This document shows, piece by piece, positions 16,788-24,642 of a stretch of DNA of 37,482 nt. The stretch is from Alistipes senegalensis (GTDB taxonomy: Bacteria; Pseudomonadota; Gammaproteobacteria; Burkholderiales; Burkholderiaceae_D), in assembly GCA_023664945.1 (NCBI GenBank), contig JAMPER010000009.1, positions 1 through 37,482 of the forward strand, given 5' to 3'. The position numbers and the translations under genes were made by a program. Numbering within the stretch: the stretch's first letter is position 1; every line of letters begins with the position of its first letter. The notes below the pieces were generated by a model, which made no database searches, had not been told where the DNA came from, and saw only the letters and a list, made by a program, of their open reading frames with translations.

Positions 16788-17840
16788 TTATGACAGTTTT
16801 TGCAGGCGAATAGTCCGGGTTGGATCGGGAAGCCCGATGCCTGCTTTTCCCAGGCGGGTGACCAGTTCGATATTAAGCGTTTGCCGGATGTCCATGTAAA
16901 GGTTGTAGTCGGCGTCAAGGATGTGATAGACGATTTCATAATCGAAGGTATAGGCTCCGATAGCGCAGAAGTGGACGCGTTCCAGCCTGGCCTGCGGCAG
17001 GTTGTGGAAGATGTCCTGGACGATATGGTTGACTTGCATAAGATATTCGGGCGGCGTGGATGAATCGATGCCCAGGGTCTGGACTACACGGCGCTCTTCC
17101 ATTTTGCGGTGGTTGTGGATACGGCTGCCAAGCAGGTCGCTGTTTGCAAAAACGAGTTCTTCTCCGGTGACGGCAGCTAGCCGGGTTGTTTTCAGGCCAA
17201 TGTGGCGGACGGTGCCGGTCAGATCGTCGATGGTGAGGGTATCGCCGATTTCAAAGGGTTTATCCAGCATGATGGACAGGGAGGCGAACAGATCGCCCAG
17301 TATGTTTTGTACAGCCAGCGCAACGGCAACGCCGCCGATGCCAAGGCTGGCAATCAGGGAGGTGACGTTGATGCCGAGGTTGGAGAGGATGAGGAGGGTA
17401 ATGACAGACCACAGGATCAGGTACAGGGTGTAGCGGATGATGCCGTAGTTGGTGGTGACCGGGCCTTTTCGGCTGTTTTTTTCGACACGGAGCGCAATGG
17501 CGTTCCGGATAAGCCGGTTGGCCCACAGCCCACACTGGAAGAGAATGGTTGCCAGGAGCAGACGGGTAGCAAAAGTGTGAAGTTCGCTGCTTATTTCCAG
17601 TGTCTGGATGCCAAGAAGAAAGGAAAGAAGCAGCAAGGTACCGGCTGGTGTGGAGGCGGCAGTATCAACAAGGATATCGTCCCATCGGGCGGCTGTATGC
17701 CGGACAGTGCGGGCAAGGTGGCGTCTGACGAGAAAGCGCACGCCGGTCAGGATGGCGGCCAGGGTAAGGATGATGGTTGCCGTGAGTGCAAGGTGGATGG
17801 GGGTGTTGCGCTCAAGGATGGCAAGGAGCTGCTGGATCAT
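16788..17840 (-). CDS. MscS-family mechanosensitive channel
   Basis: A 350-residue inner-membrane protein with N-terminal membrane helices (about 15-38, 68-85, 90-110 and 135-155). The pore-lining helix TM3 lies in GIGGVAVALAVQNILGDLFASLSIMLDKPFEIGD, the signature of the MscS family. A beta domain (TLTIDDLTGTVRHIGLKTTRL) and the alpha/beta C-terminal vestibule follow. It should open on membrane tension and protect against osmotic downshift; the extra N-terminal helices make it larger than E. coli MscS (286 aa) and close to YbdG-like or YnaI-like members. SD AGGAA precedes the ATG at 17840. It stands alone and is convergent with the 15925 gene. Confidence 0.92.
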   Translation of the reverse strand: MIQQLLAILERNTPIHLALTATIILTLAAILTGVRFLVRRHLARTVRHTAARWDDILVDTAASTPAGTLLLLSFLLGIQTLEISSELHTFATRLLLATILFQCGLWANRLIRNAIALRVEKNSRKGPVTTNYGIIRYTLYLILWSVITLLILSNLGINVTSLIASLGIGGVAVALAVQNILGDLFASLSIMLDKPFEIGDTLTIDDLTGTVRHIGLKTTRLAAVTGEELVFANSDLLGSRIHNHRKMEERRVVQTLGIDSSTPPEYLMQVNHIVQDIFHNLPQARLERVHFCAIGAYTFDYEIVYHILDADYNLYMDIRQTLNIELVTRLGKAGIGLPDPTRTIRLQKLS

Positions 17841-18216
17841 GGCTGTTTTCCTGCAGGGAAAACCGCATCATGGCGTATGGCGGTGAGGCGGGTTTTGCGC
17901 TGTATCAGGCTATGGATTGCTCTGGTATCAGGAAGCGGGCTGCATTTCAATGCAATTTTTTCAGGATGAAGGTGGCTTTTACAGCACAAGGGGCGTGGCT
18001 GCCGCCCGGTTTATTGGTTTTTTTTGGAATGAGAAAAAAACAATCAAAAGAGAGAAATATATCTGTTTTCGTTTCACTGATTTTTTATCCTGACTGCTGC
18101 TTTGGCGACAGGTACAATGCCGCGCAACAAAAACAGGTCAGCCATTGGGCTGGCAGGTAAGAAGCGGTATCGGGGTGTGAGGTTATAATGTCCCGATAGA
18201 AAAAAAGAGGGGCGAT
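17841..18216. other. Intergenic region with promoters for mscS-type and ankyrin genes
   Basis: This 376-bp divergent gap has no convincing gene. A perfect -10 TATAAT (18184-18189) stands 28 bp before the ankyrin ATG but its -35 region is poor. A second possible plus promoter is CTGACT (18090-18095), 17 nt, TACAAT (18113-18118). The stretch 17990-18090 is A/T-rich. Confidence 0.4.
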
Positions 18217-18888
18217 ATGGGCCGGAGATGGGGCGTTTCCCTGGTGTGGGTGCTGGTTTGGCTGATTGGGATGCCGGGATGGGCTGCTGGTAATGGCGGC
18301 GGGAAGGCGTGCGATGTGCCGCTTTCGGGTTTTGGGTATGTGTGCGCCTGCGGGAGTGCGGAAGCGATAAAGGAGGCGCTGGCTTCGGGGGCAGATCCGA
18401 ATGCGGAAAAGGAGGGGATGCCGCCGCTTTCTGCTGCTGCGGCTTATAACGCTGATCCGGAAGTAACGCGGGCGCTGCTTTTGGCCGGAGCAACGGTGAA
18501 CCGCCAGGCAGGGCCGGACAGGCGTACGGCCCTGCACCAGGTGCTGTTGACCAATCCCAATGCGCGAGAGGTAGCGGCGGTATTGGTGGCTGCGGGGGCG
18601 GATGTTTATGCGCTGGATCGTTTCCGGTATACGCCGATTGATTTTGCTGTGAGCGGCCGCTATCGCAATGGCGCGTTTGATGGAAATCCAAGGGAGGAGC
18701 TGATTTTGCTGTTGCTTAAGGCGGCAGCGCGTGCGCCTTTTACGATGCCTGCCGGGGATCGCCGTTCTTTCATGACGAAAAAGCTGCGCCAGTATGATAT
18801 CAATATGGGGTATGGCTGGCGGGATTCGGATGTGGTGGAGGCGTTTATCCGGCTGGGTGCGGATGAGCGGGTTATGAAGGATCGCTAG
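18217..18888 (+). CDS. Secreted ankyrin-repeat protein
   Basis: A 223-residue protein with a signal peptide (about residues 1-24, ending in GWAAG). It has about four ankyrin-type repeats: AIKEALASGADPNAEKEGMPPLSAAAA, VTRALLLAGATVN, VAAVLVAAGADVYALDRFRYTPIDFAV and a final VVEAFIRLGADERV. Ankyrin repeats bind other proteins; in bacteria periplasmic ones often act with catalases or toxins, but nothing here says which. SD AGAGGGG precedes the ATG. The mature N-terminus has two Cys (VCACGS) that could form a disulfide. It ends at a bidirectional terminator shared with the convergent small gene. Confidence 0.85.
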   Translation: MGRRWGVSLVWVLVWLIGMPGWAAGNGGGKACDVPLSGFGYVCACGSAEAIKEALASGADPNAEKEGMPPLSAAAAYNADPEVTRALLLAGATVNRQAGPDRRTALHQVLLTNPNAREVAAVLVAAGADVYALDRFRYTPIDFAVSGRYRNGAFDGNPREELILLLLKAAARAPFTMPAGDRRSFMTKKLRQYDINMGYGWRDSDVVEAFIRLGADERVMKDR

Positions 18889-18892
18889 TCAG

Positions 18893-18943
18893 CCGGCCTG
18901 TGCGGGCCGGGGAGAGGAAATAAACCCGGCCGGGGCCGGGTTT
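18893..18943. terminator. Bidirectional terminator region with two GC-rich hairpins
   Basis: The first hairpin is CCGGCC/GGCCGG (18893-18910). The second has a 9-bp stem AAACCCGGC/GCCGGGTTT (18922-18943) with a 4-nt loop; T residues follow on the minus side (TTTATTT). It lies between convergent stops at 18888 and 18962. Confidence 0.65.
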
Positions 18944-18961
18944 GTGGCCCAGGAAGGGGAA

Positions 18962-19237
18962 TCAGGGCTGCTGGTTAATGGGTTTATTGGGGTTTCTGTC
19001 CAGGTTTGATGTGCTGCGGGAGCCGTAGTTGGGGCGCTCGGCAGTGCTGTAGGTGCCGTTGTTGTTTTCTTTTACTGTATCACGTTTGTTGGCTTCGCGG
19101 ATTTGGTTTTCGGTTTTTGTGCGGTATTGCTGTTCTTTCATGGTGCGGGTGTCATAGTTGACCGGATCTGCCTGTGCCAGGCTGGCGACCAGAGCGGCTG
19201 TTATGAAGCTGGCCATGATGGCGGCGTTTTTTTTCAT
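18962..19237 (-). CDS. Small secreted hypothetical protein
   Basis: A 91-residue product with a Sec signal peptide (MKKNAAIMASFITAALVASLAQA). The mature part of about 67 residues is very polar, rich in Asn, Arg, Thr and Lys with no Cys, and is probably disordered (for example KENNNGTYSTAERPNYG). A strong SD (AAGGAGG) precedes the start. I recognise no family. It is probably periplasmic. It lies downstream of lnt on the same strand, with 113 bp between them. Confidence 0.75.
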   Translation of the reverse strand: MKKNAAIMASFITAALVASLAQADPVNYDTRTMKEQQYRTKTENQIREANKRDTVKENNNGTYSTAERPNYGSRSTSNLDRNPNKPINQQP

Positions 19238-19350
19238 TTTTTCCTCCTTCGGAATTTGCTGTCAGGGATGCGCCATAAGGGCGTGTTGGTTGGACAGGCC
19301 GGGACGGAGTGGTTCCCGAATGGATTTGACGGATATCAGGGGAGAATGGA

Positions 19351-20952
19351 CTACAGTTCGCCCAGGTCGTTTTTTCCGGCAAGCGGATGCGGCCGGTATC
19401 CGGGCTGCCTGGTTTGCCGCCAATGGGAAAAAACGGCACCGCCCAGCAGCAGGATCAGGCTGGCCAGGATGGCCGGATGATTGCCAAAGCGGATGTAGGG
19501 CGTGGCACCGTTTCTGCCCTGAATAGTGGTTTGAAGGGATGCTTTTTCCCAGGGGGGCAGTTCTCCCAGAACTTGGCCGTTGGCGTCAATGACGGCGGTC
19601 ATGCCGGTATTGGTGGCGCGGAGCATGGGGCGTCGGGTTTCCAGTGCCCGCATACGGGAAATCTGGAGGTGCTGGGGCAGGGCCAGGCTGTCGCCAAACC
19701 AGGCGATGTTGGAGAGGTTAAGCAGGATGCCGGGTTCGGGTGCGCCGGCCTGCCGGGCGGCATGGATCTGGCGGGCGATTTCTTCGCCGAAGATATCTTC
19801 ATAGCAGATGTTGGGGAGTACCCACTGGCTGTTGACGGCAAAAGGAGGCTGTATTTCCTGGCCGCGGGTGAAGTCGCCCATCGGGATATGCAGCAGGTTG
19901 GTAAACCAGCGGAATCCGGGGGGAATGAATTCGCCAAAGGGAACGAGATGCTGTTTGTTGTAGCGGTAGGCAAGGTGGTATGGGTGTGTGGATTCGGGCG
20001 AGAGGATGACCAGGCTGTTGGTGAATTGCCGCAGGTTGTCGGCAACGGGGATGCCGATAGCCAGGGCGGCGCCATTCTTGACGGCGAAGGTTTCCAGTTT
20101 GCGGTACCAGTCAATGGGGAGGGTGTGCAGGTATTGGGGGATGGCGGTCTCCGGGGTGACGATCAGGTCGGCCGGGGCAGCAGTGATCATGCCTGCGTAT
20201 TGCTCAAGGGTATTGGCAAGCGCGTCGGGCGAGAATTTCATTTCCTGGGGGATGTTACCCTGGAGCAGGCGGATGGTTACCGGTTCGCCTGTCGGGGTTG
20301 TCCATGATACGAAGCGCAGGGCATAGCCGCCGAGGATGACGGCAGCGCCGGCAAAAAAGAGCAGGGTGCGATGCGGCAGCCTGCGGTTGACGAGGAGGAG
20401 GGCACAGCCGGCCAGAAAAGCGGCAAGAAGGGTGATGCCGTACAGGCCAAGAACAGGAGCAAAACCAGCCAGGGCGTTGTCGGTGTGGGCATAGCCCGGC
20501 ACAGCCCAGGGAAAACCGGTAAACAGCCAGCCGCGTACCCATTCGGCCAAGGTCAGCGATGATGGCAGGATGAAGAGTGCCGCGACGGTATCGGAGGCGG
20601 TCAGGCGCAGCCGGACAACGGAAGCCAGCGCAGCAGCCGCAGCCGGCAACAGGCCCATGAAAAGGCCGAGGAGGATAACGGCAGCGGCAGCAAGCCAGGG
20701 GTTGAGTCCGCCATAGCGGTGCATGGAAAAGTAAAGCCAGTGTACGCCGGCGATCATCCAGCCTGTACCATAGGCCCAGCCGGTAAAAAATCCCTGCCGG
20801 ATGGTGGTTGCGCCAAGCAGCAGGTGGAAGAAGAAGGCAAGGCTGATGATCTGGATGAGGGAAAAGCCATAGGGCGCGAGGGCAAAGACCAATAACGCGC
20901 CTGCTACCAGGGCGGCGGCAGGGCGTTTCAGGGCAGCGGCAGCATCGCGCAT
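19351..20952 (-). CDS. lnt: Apolipoprotein N-acyltransferase
   Basis: Lnt adds the third acyl chain to the N-terminal Cys of lipoproteins in the inner membrane, the last step of lipoprotein maturation. The 533-residue product has about six N-terminal membrane helices and a periplasmic nitrilase domain. The catalytic triad is visible: Glu in VTPETAIPQ, Lys in YNKQHLVPFGE and Cys in PNICYEDIFG. The hydrophobic C-terminal helix (AILASLILLLGGAVF) is also present. The ATG at 20952 lies 5 bp after the corC stop, so the two form an operon, a usual arrangement in proteobacteria. Confidence 0.95.
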   Translation of the reverse strand: MRDAAAALKRPAAALVAGALLVFALAPYGFSLIQIISLAFFFHLLLGATTIRQGFFTGWAYGTGWMIAGVHWLYFSMHRYGGLNPWLAAAAVILLGLFMGLLPAAAAALASVVRLRLTASDTVAALFILPSSLTLAEWVRGWLFTGFPWAVPGYAHTDNALAGFAPVLGLYGITLLAAFLAGCALLLVNRRLPHRTLLFFAGAAVILGGYALRFVSWTTPTGEPVTIRLLQGNIPQEMKFSPDALANTLEQYAGMITAAPADLIVTPETAIPQYLHTLPIDWYRKLETFAVKNGAALAIGIPVADNLRQFTNSLVILSPESTHPYHLAYRYNKQHLVPFGEFIPPGFRWFTNLLHIPMGDFTRGQEIQPPFAVNSQWVLPNICYEDIFGEEIARQIHAARQAGAPEPGILLNLSNIAWFGDSLALPQHLQISRMRALETRRPMLRATNTGMTAVIDANGQVLGELPPWEKASLQTTIQGRNGATPYIRFGNHPAILASLILLLGGAVFSHWRQTRQPGYRPHPLAGKNDLGEL

Positions 20953-20957
20953 GGCGT

Positions 20958-21845
20958 TTATGTGGACAGCGCGCCGGCCTGCAGCGAGGGAGCTGCGTGT
21001 TTTTCTACCAGGAGATAGTGAAGCTGGCGGGCATCGGCCCGGAGGACAACAAAGTGCAGGCCATCTATATCGAAGACGTCACCGGTATGGGGCAGGCTGC
21101 CCAGGGTGTTGGCGATGTAGCCTCCCAGGGTATCGGCCGCGGTTTCATCAAGGCCGGCTCCAATGGCAGCGTTGAAATCGGCCAGTTCAATTAAGGCTGA
21201 AACACGCCAGGCTGGGCTATCGCCGGACTTGATGACACGGATTTCGGATTCGTCATCATCATCGTCATATTCGTCTTCGATTTCTCCAACGATTTCTTCC
21301 AGCACGTCTTCAATGGTGATGAGGCCGGCTATGCTGCCGTATTCGTCCACGACAAGCGCCATGTGGTTCCGGTTGGCACGAAAATCCCTGAGCAGGATGT
21401 TGGCGCGCTTGGATTCAGGGATGAATACGGCAGGGCGGATGATGGAGGCCAGGTCAAATTCTTTTTCCACGAAGTAGGCCAAGAGGTCTTTGGTAAGGAT
21501 GATGCCCACGACTTTGTCGAGGTCGCCTTCGATGGCAGGAAAGCGGGAGTGGCCGCTTTCAATGACTTCTGCCAGCCATTCGCCGACAGGGCGGGTAATG
21601 TCGATGGCATAGATTTGGCCGCGCGGCACCATGAGGTCGCGGGCGGCCAGTTCGTTGACCTGGAATACGCCTTCAATCATGGACAGGCATTCGGCGTCAA
21701 TAAGCTTGCGGGTGTGCGCGTCGTGCAGAATATCAAGCAGTTCGCTACGGCTTTCCGGCTCGGGCGACATGAACGCGGCAAGGCGCTCAAAAAGGGTGCG
21801 GTGGGGTCTGGATGCGTTCTGGCTGTTTTCAGGGTGCTCGGGCAT
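20958..21845 (-). CDS. corC: CorC-type CBS-domain protein (HlyC/CorC family)
   Basis: A 295-residue cytoplasmic protein of the YbeX/CorC group, linked to Mg/Co handling and to membrane or ribosome stress. It has two CBS domains (DLMVPRGQIYAIDITRP to GIILTKDLLAYF, and RANRNHMALVVDEYGSIAGLITIEDVLEEIVGEI), a Glu/Asp-rich linker (EDEYDDDDDESE) and a C-terminal transporter-associated CorC_HlyC domain. The start at 21845 is chosen because the promoter at 21887-21914 places transcription just upstream. It is directly followed by lnt, as in the ybeX-lnt operons of other proteobacteria; ybeY and ybeZ are not next to it here. Confidence 0.93.
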   Translation of the reverse strand: MPEHPENSQNASRPHRTLFERLAAFMSPEPESRSELLDILHDAHTRKLIDAECLSMIEGVFQVNELAARDLMVPRGQIYAIDITRPVGEWLAEVIESGHSRFPAIEGDLDKVVGIILTKDLLAYFVEKEFDLASIIRPAVFIPESKRANILLRDFRANRNHMALVVDEYGSIAGLITIEDVLEEIVGEIEDEYDDDDDESEIRVIKSGDSPAWRVSALIELADFNAAIGAGLDETAADTLGGYIANTLGSLPHTGDVFDIDGLHFVVLRADARQLHYLLVEKHAAPSLQAGALST

Positions 21846-21886
21846 AAGTGCGTTGTGATCTCCCGCTTCGGGGGGTGAAAACCTAT

Positions 21887-21914
21887 AGGATACACAGAAA
21901 CGGGAAAATGGCAA
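21887..21914 (-). promoter_or_regulatory. Promoter of the corC-lnt operon
   Basis: On the minus strand TTGCCA (21909-21914), 16 nt, TATCCT (21887-21892). The leader would be about 35 nt. Confidence 0.5.
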
Positions 21915-22080
21915 AATGGCGCGGCTGCATGGTTTTTTTCTGGTGAGAAGCCTGAATTTAATGGTAAAGTTGATTTGTCCCGCCTGGTCTGCGGGATGCC
22001 TGCCGGTGGATATCTGAATGGAAGAATCCGGCAGGGTGAAGCCGTTTTTCCCGGTTTTCTTTTTTATAAAAGGGGGGATG

Positions 22081-22836
22081 ATGAGTTACAAAGTCAGGAT
22101 TGATCCGGAACTGATTGCCATGCGGTCGCGTTTCATGAAGACGTTCGGTATGCCCATTATCGAGTTGATGGATCCGAAGCCGGGGGAGCGGATTCTGGAT
22201 GTGGGATGCGGGTTCGGAGCGGTTTGCCAGCTGCTGGACGAAAAGGGGTGCCGGACGGTGGGCATTGATATCAGTGACAGTGTGGTGGAGGCTGCACGGG
22301 AACTGGGTGTGGATGCGCGGCTGGCCAATGCGGAGAGCATGACGTTTAACGAGGAGTTTGACGCGGTATATTCCGTTTCTGCCTTGCACTGGATGCGTCA
22401 TCTTGACAGGGTGGCGGCCGGCATTATGCGTGCGTTGAAGCCAGGCGGGCGGTTTGTGGGCGAACTGGGCGGCCGTGGAAGTATTGTTAAGATTATTGCA
22501 GCGATACGGCAGGTGATGCTTAAAAACGGCATTGAGATGGAAAGTGTCCGTTCCTGGTATTTTCCTTCTGTATCTGAGTTTGCCGCTGTGCTGGAGAAAG
22601 CGGGTTTTGCCATCCGTTCTGTTGAACTGATTGAGCGGCCAACTGTGCTGCCAGGTGATGTCCGGGACTGGATGAAGATGTTTGGGCGGCATTATATGGA
22701 TGCCTGGGATCCGAGCGAACATGAGCGTTTTCTTGATGCGATCCGGGATGCCGCCGCGCAGGCGATGGTCAATGAGCAGGGGGAGTGGGTAGCGGATTAC
22801 CGCCGGCTGCGTTTTATGGCTGTCAAGCCTGAGTAA
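22081..22836 (+). CDS. Class I SAM-dependent methyltransferase
   Basis: A 251-residue Rossmann-type methyltransferase. Motif I is ILDVGCGFGAV near residues 39-49, followed by the acidic GIDIS loop, AESMTFNEEFDAVYS and the post-motif ALKPGGRFVGELGGRG. The style is that of trans-aconitate methyltransferase-like or UbiE/Tam-like enzymes; the substrate is unknown. The run AAAAGGGGGG just before the ATG pair 22078/22081 is the SD, so 22081 is the best-spaced start. An alternative start at 22018 has GGTGGA 7 nt upstream and cannot be ruled out. It is a single-gene unit ended by a strong terminator. Confidence 0.85.
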   Translation: MSYKVRIDPELIAMRSRFMKTFGMPIIELMDPKPGERILDVGCGFGAVCQLLDEKGCRTVGIDISDSVVEAARELGVDARLANAESMTFNEEFDAVYSVSALHWMRHLDRVAAGIMRALKPGGRFVGELGGRGSIVKIIAAIRQVMLKNGIEMESVRSWYFPSVSEFAAVLEKAGFAIRSVELIERPTVLPGDVRDWMKMFGRHYMDAWDPSEHERFLDAIRDAAAQAMVNEQGEWVADYRRLRFMAVKPE

Positions 22837-22850
22837 TTTTTGCTGTTTTT

Positions 22851-22877
22851 TCCCGCCCTTTTGGGCGGGATTTTTTT
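22851..22877 (+). terminator. Terminator of the methyltransferase gene
   Basis: The 8-bp stem TCCCGCCC/GGGCGGGA (22851-22870) with a TTTT loop is followed by T7 at 22871-22877. Confidence 0.92.
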
Positions 22878-22921
22878 GCCCTGTTGCAAGGGAATATTTT
22901 TTCCGTGAGGTTTTCCTCAGT

Positions 22922-22975
22922 TTCTCCACAGGGATATCCCCATTTGTCTGCCTGGTTATCCCGAGGTTATCCACC
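22922..22975 (+). other. Cluster of four DnaA-box-like sites
   Basis: Four 9-mers in the same orientation resemble TTATCCACA: TTCTCCACA (22922, one mismatch), ATATCCCCA (22934, two), TTATCCCGA (22956, two) and TTATCCACC (22967, one). Starts are 12, 22 and 11 bp apart, near whole helical turns. T-rich DNA flanks both sides (22898-22918 and 22977-23090). dnaA, dnaN or gyrB are not in the window. The rest of 22878-23143 holds no supported gene. Confidence 0.35.
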
Positions 22976-23143
22976 GGTTTTTTACCGGAAAAGGGTATTG
23001 GTTTTTCTGTTTTTTGCTGGTTCGGCGGGTTTTGCCTGTTTTTTCCTTTTTCGGCTGAAGATATGCGTTTTCCCCATTTTTTTTAACAGACAAGGCAAGA
23101 TGAGGAGATTCTTTGTGGAACAGCCTGTTTTTATGCCTTTTTG

Positions 23144-23164
23144 AATATGCGTATAACGCATATT
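23144..23164 (-). terminator. Hairpin directly after the nuclease gene
   Basis: A 9-bp perfect dyad AATATGCGT/ACGCATATT with a 3-nt loop begins 3 bp beyond the stop. There is no U tract on the minus strand, so termination is uncertain. Confidence 0.35.
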
Positions 23165-23167
23165 TGT

Positions 23168-23671
23168 TTATTCCTTCTTACCGGCGCTGCTGTTGCCGCT
23201 GCCGGTGATGCCTTTGCGCCGGAATTCCCAGGGCGGGACGACAATGGAGGATTGCCAGATGCCGATCCGGGCTTTTCGGGCAGTTTCCTGAAGGGCTGCA
23301 AAGGTATTGTCTTTAGGGCATGAACCATCGAACCAGGCCAGCCCGGTGCTGACTTGTTGCCGGTTGATGTTGATGCCATGACAGTGGACGATGGCGACGG
23401 CCTCTTTTTGCCGGTTGGTAAAGAGGGTTTGATACCGGATGTCTTTTCCGGCGCACAGCTGCCTGAGGGCGCGGGCGGACTGGATTGCCTGCGGCTGGCG
23501 CGGTTCAGGTGCATCGATGCAGGCAAGCCGGATTCTGACGGTTTGGTTTTTGTCAAGGACGGTCAGGGTATCTCCGCTGCCGATGCCAAGCAGGGAGGCT
23601 GCACAGGCAGGCAGGAGGCAGCCCGCCAGCAGGAAGGCAGAAAGAGTGAAAAGGCGTGCAGGCAGTATCAT
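23168..23671 (-). CDS. Secreted thermonuclease-like (SNase fold) protein
   Basis: A 167-residue protein with a signal peptide (about 1-25, LLAGCLLPACAA); a lipobox-like LAGC raises the chance of a lipoprotein. The OB-fold nuclease core is recognisable: GDTLTVLD, then RIRLACIDAPEPRQPQ with Arg48, Asp53 and Glu56 matching Arg35, Asp40 and Glu43 of staphylococcal nuclease, and GLAWFDG near the end. The second catalytic Arg (Arg87 in the staphylococcal enzyme, usually in D-x-Y-G-R) is not conserved: the stretch reads NRQKEAVAIV. Activity may therefore be reduced or lost. The SD is weak. It is divergent from the DUF5131 gene. Confidence 0.8.
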   Translation of the reverse strand: MILPARLFTLSAFLLAGCLLPACAASLLGIGSGDTLTVLDKNQTVRIRLACIDAPEPRQPQAIQSARALRQLCAGKDIRYQTLFTNRQKEAVAIVHCHGININRQQVSTGLAWFDGSCPKDNTFAALQETARKARIGIWQSSIVVPPWEFRRKGITGSGNSSAGKKE

Positions 23672-23808
23672 GATGGCTTTTTACCGGATGGAATGGGAAA
23701 ATTATAGGCGTAAGCGCTGATTGTGGAAGGGGACAAAAACGGATTGTTTTTTTGCCAGGAAGGATGCCTGAAAGGACGGAGGATGGCCGGGCAGACAAAG
23801 GATGGCGC

Positions 23809-24618
23809 ATGGCAGAGGGGAGTCAAGTGGGTGGCGGAAAAAGGAAAGATAGCCTGACATGGAATCCGGTAACAGGGTGTACGGCAGTTTCGCCTGCATG
23901 CCGGAATTGTTATGCAAGGGCTATTGCCTTGCGGCTGTGCCGGCAGGGGACGCCGGGTTATGCGGCCGGTTTTTCGCCTGTTTTGCATCCTGAACGGCTG
24001 GAACAGCCGAAAAGGCGCAGGCAGCCTGCGTTTTATTTTGCCGATTCGATGGGGGATTTGTTCCATGCTGCGGTGCCGGACAGTTTTCTTGATGCGGTGA
24101 TGGCAGTGATGCGTGCAACGCCCCGGCATACTTATATGGTGTTGACCAAAAGAGCCGAACGTTTGCCGGCCTATTTTGCCGGGCGCGCCTGTCCGGAAAA
24201 TTTGTGGCTGGGGGTGACGGTTGAGGACCGGGCCCACGGTTTGCCCCGGATGGCATTGCTGCGGCAGGTTGAAGCGCCGCTGCGTATGGTAAATATGGAA
24301 CCGCTTTTGGAGGATGTCGGCGAACTGGATTTATCAGGTATTGGCTGGGTCAGGGTTGGCGGTGAAAGCGGGCCGGGGGCGCGGCCGATGCGAAGGGAAT
24401 GGGTTGTGCGCATCCGGGATCAGGCGGTTTGCGCCGGTATTCCGTTTTGTTTTGCCGGATGGGGGGAGTGGGGGCCTGACGGACGGCGCTGTGGCAAGCA
24501 GGCTGCCGGACGGCTTCTGGATGGGCAGATATGGAATGAGATACCGTCTGGTGAGGTGATTTCCGGCCGAGAGAGCGCGGCAAAGATCCTGCCGCGCCAG
24601 CTTGATCTGGTGTTTTAA
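23809..24618 (+). CDS. DUF5131 / phage Gp37-Gp68 family protein
   Basis: A 269-residue protein of the phage Gp37/Gp68 family (DUF5131). The hallmark is LTWNPVTGCTAVSPACRNCYA, with three Cys arranged like a radical-SAM or Fe-S motif. It continues with FYFADSMGDLFH, YMVLTKRAERL, LWLGVTVED, WVRVGGESGPGARPM and the end FCFAGWGEWGPDG, all typical of the family. Members occur in phages and mobile elements and their reaction is not established. The start at 23809 has AAGGA 7 nt upstream. It is convergent (24 bp) with an S24 repressor gene, so these two may be leftovers of one prophage. Confidence 0.85.
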   Translation: MAEGSQVGGGKRKDSLTWNPVTGCTAVSPACRNCYARAIALRLCRQGTPGYAAGFSPVLHPERLEQPKRRRQPAFYFADSMGDLFHAAVPDSFLDAVMAVMRATPRHTYMVLTKRAERLPAYFAGRACPENLWLGVTVEDRAHGLPRMALLRQVEAPLRMVNMEPLLEDVGELDLSGIGWVRVGGESGPGARPMRREWVVRIRDQAVCAGIPFCFAGWGEWGPDGRRCGKQAAGRLLDGQIWNEIPSGEVISGRESAAKILPRQLDLVF

Positions 24619-24642
24619 GGCAATGTGCCTTACGGAAGGCTG

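Noticed and set aside
22884-23144. 86-codon plus-strand frame in the DnaA-box region
   Set aside because: Phe-rich composition from T-rich DNA and no SD; non-coding explanations fit better.
23141-23323. 60-codon plus-strand frame with a signal-peptide-like start
   Set aside because: Antisense to the nuclease-like gene for most of its length, no SD, and the hydrophobic start is followed by random-looking sequence.
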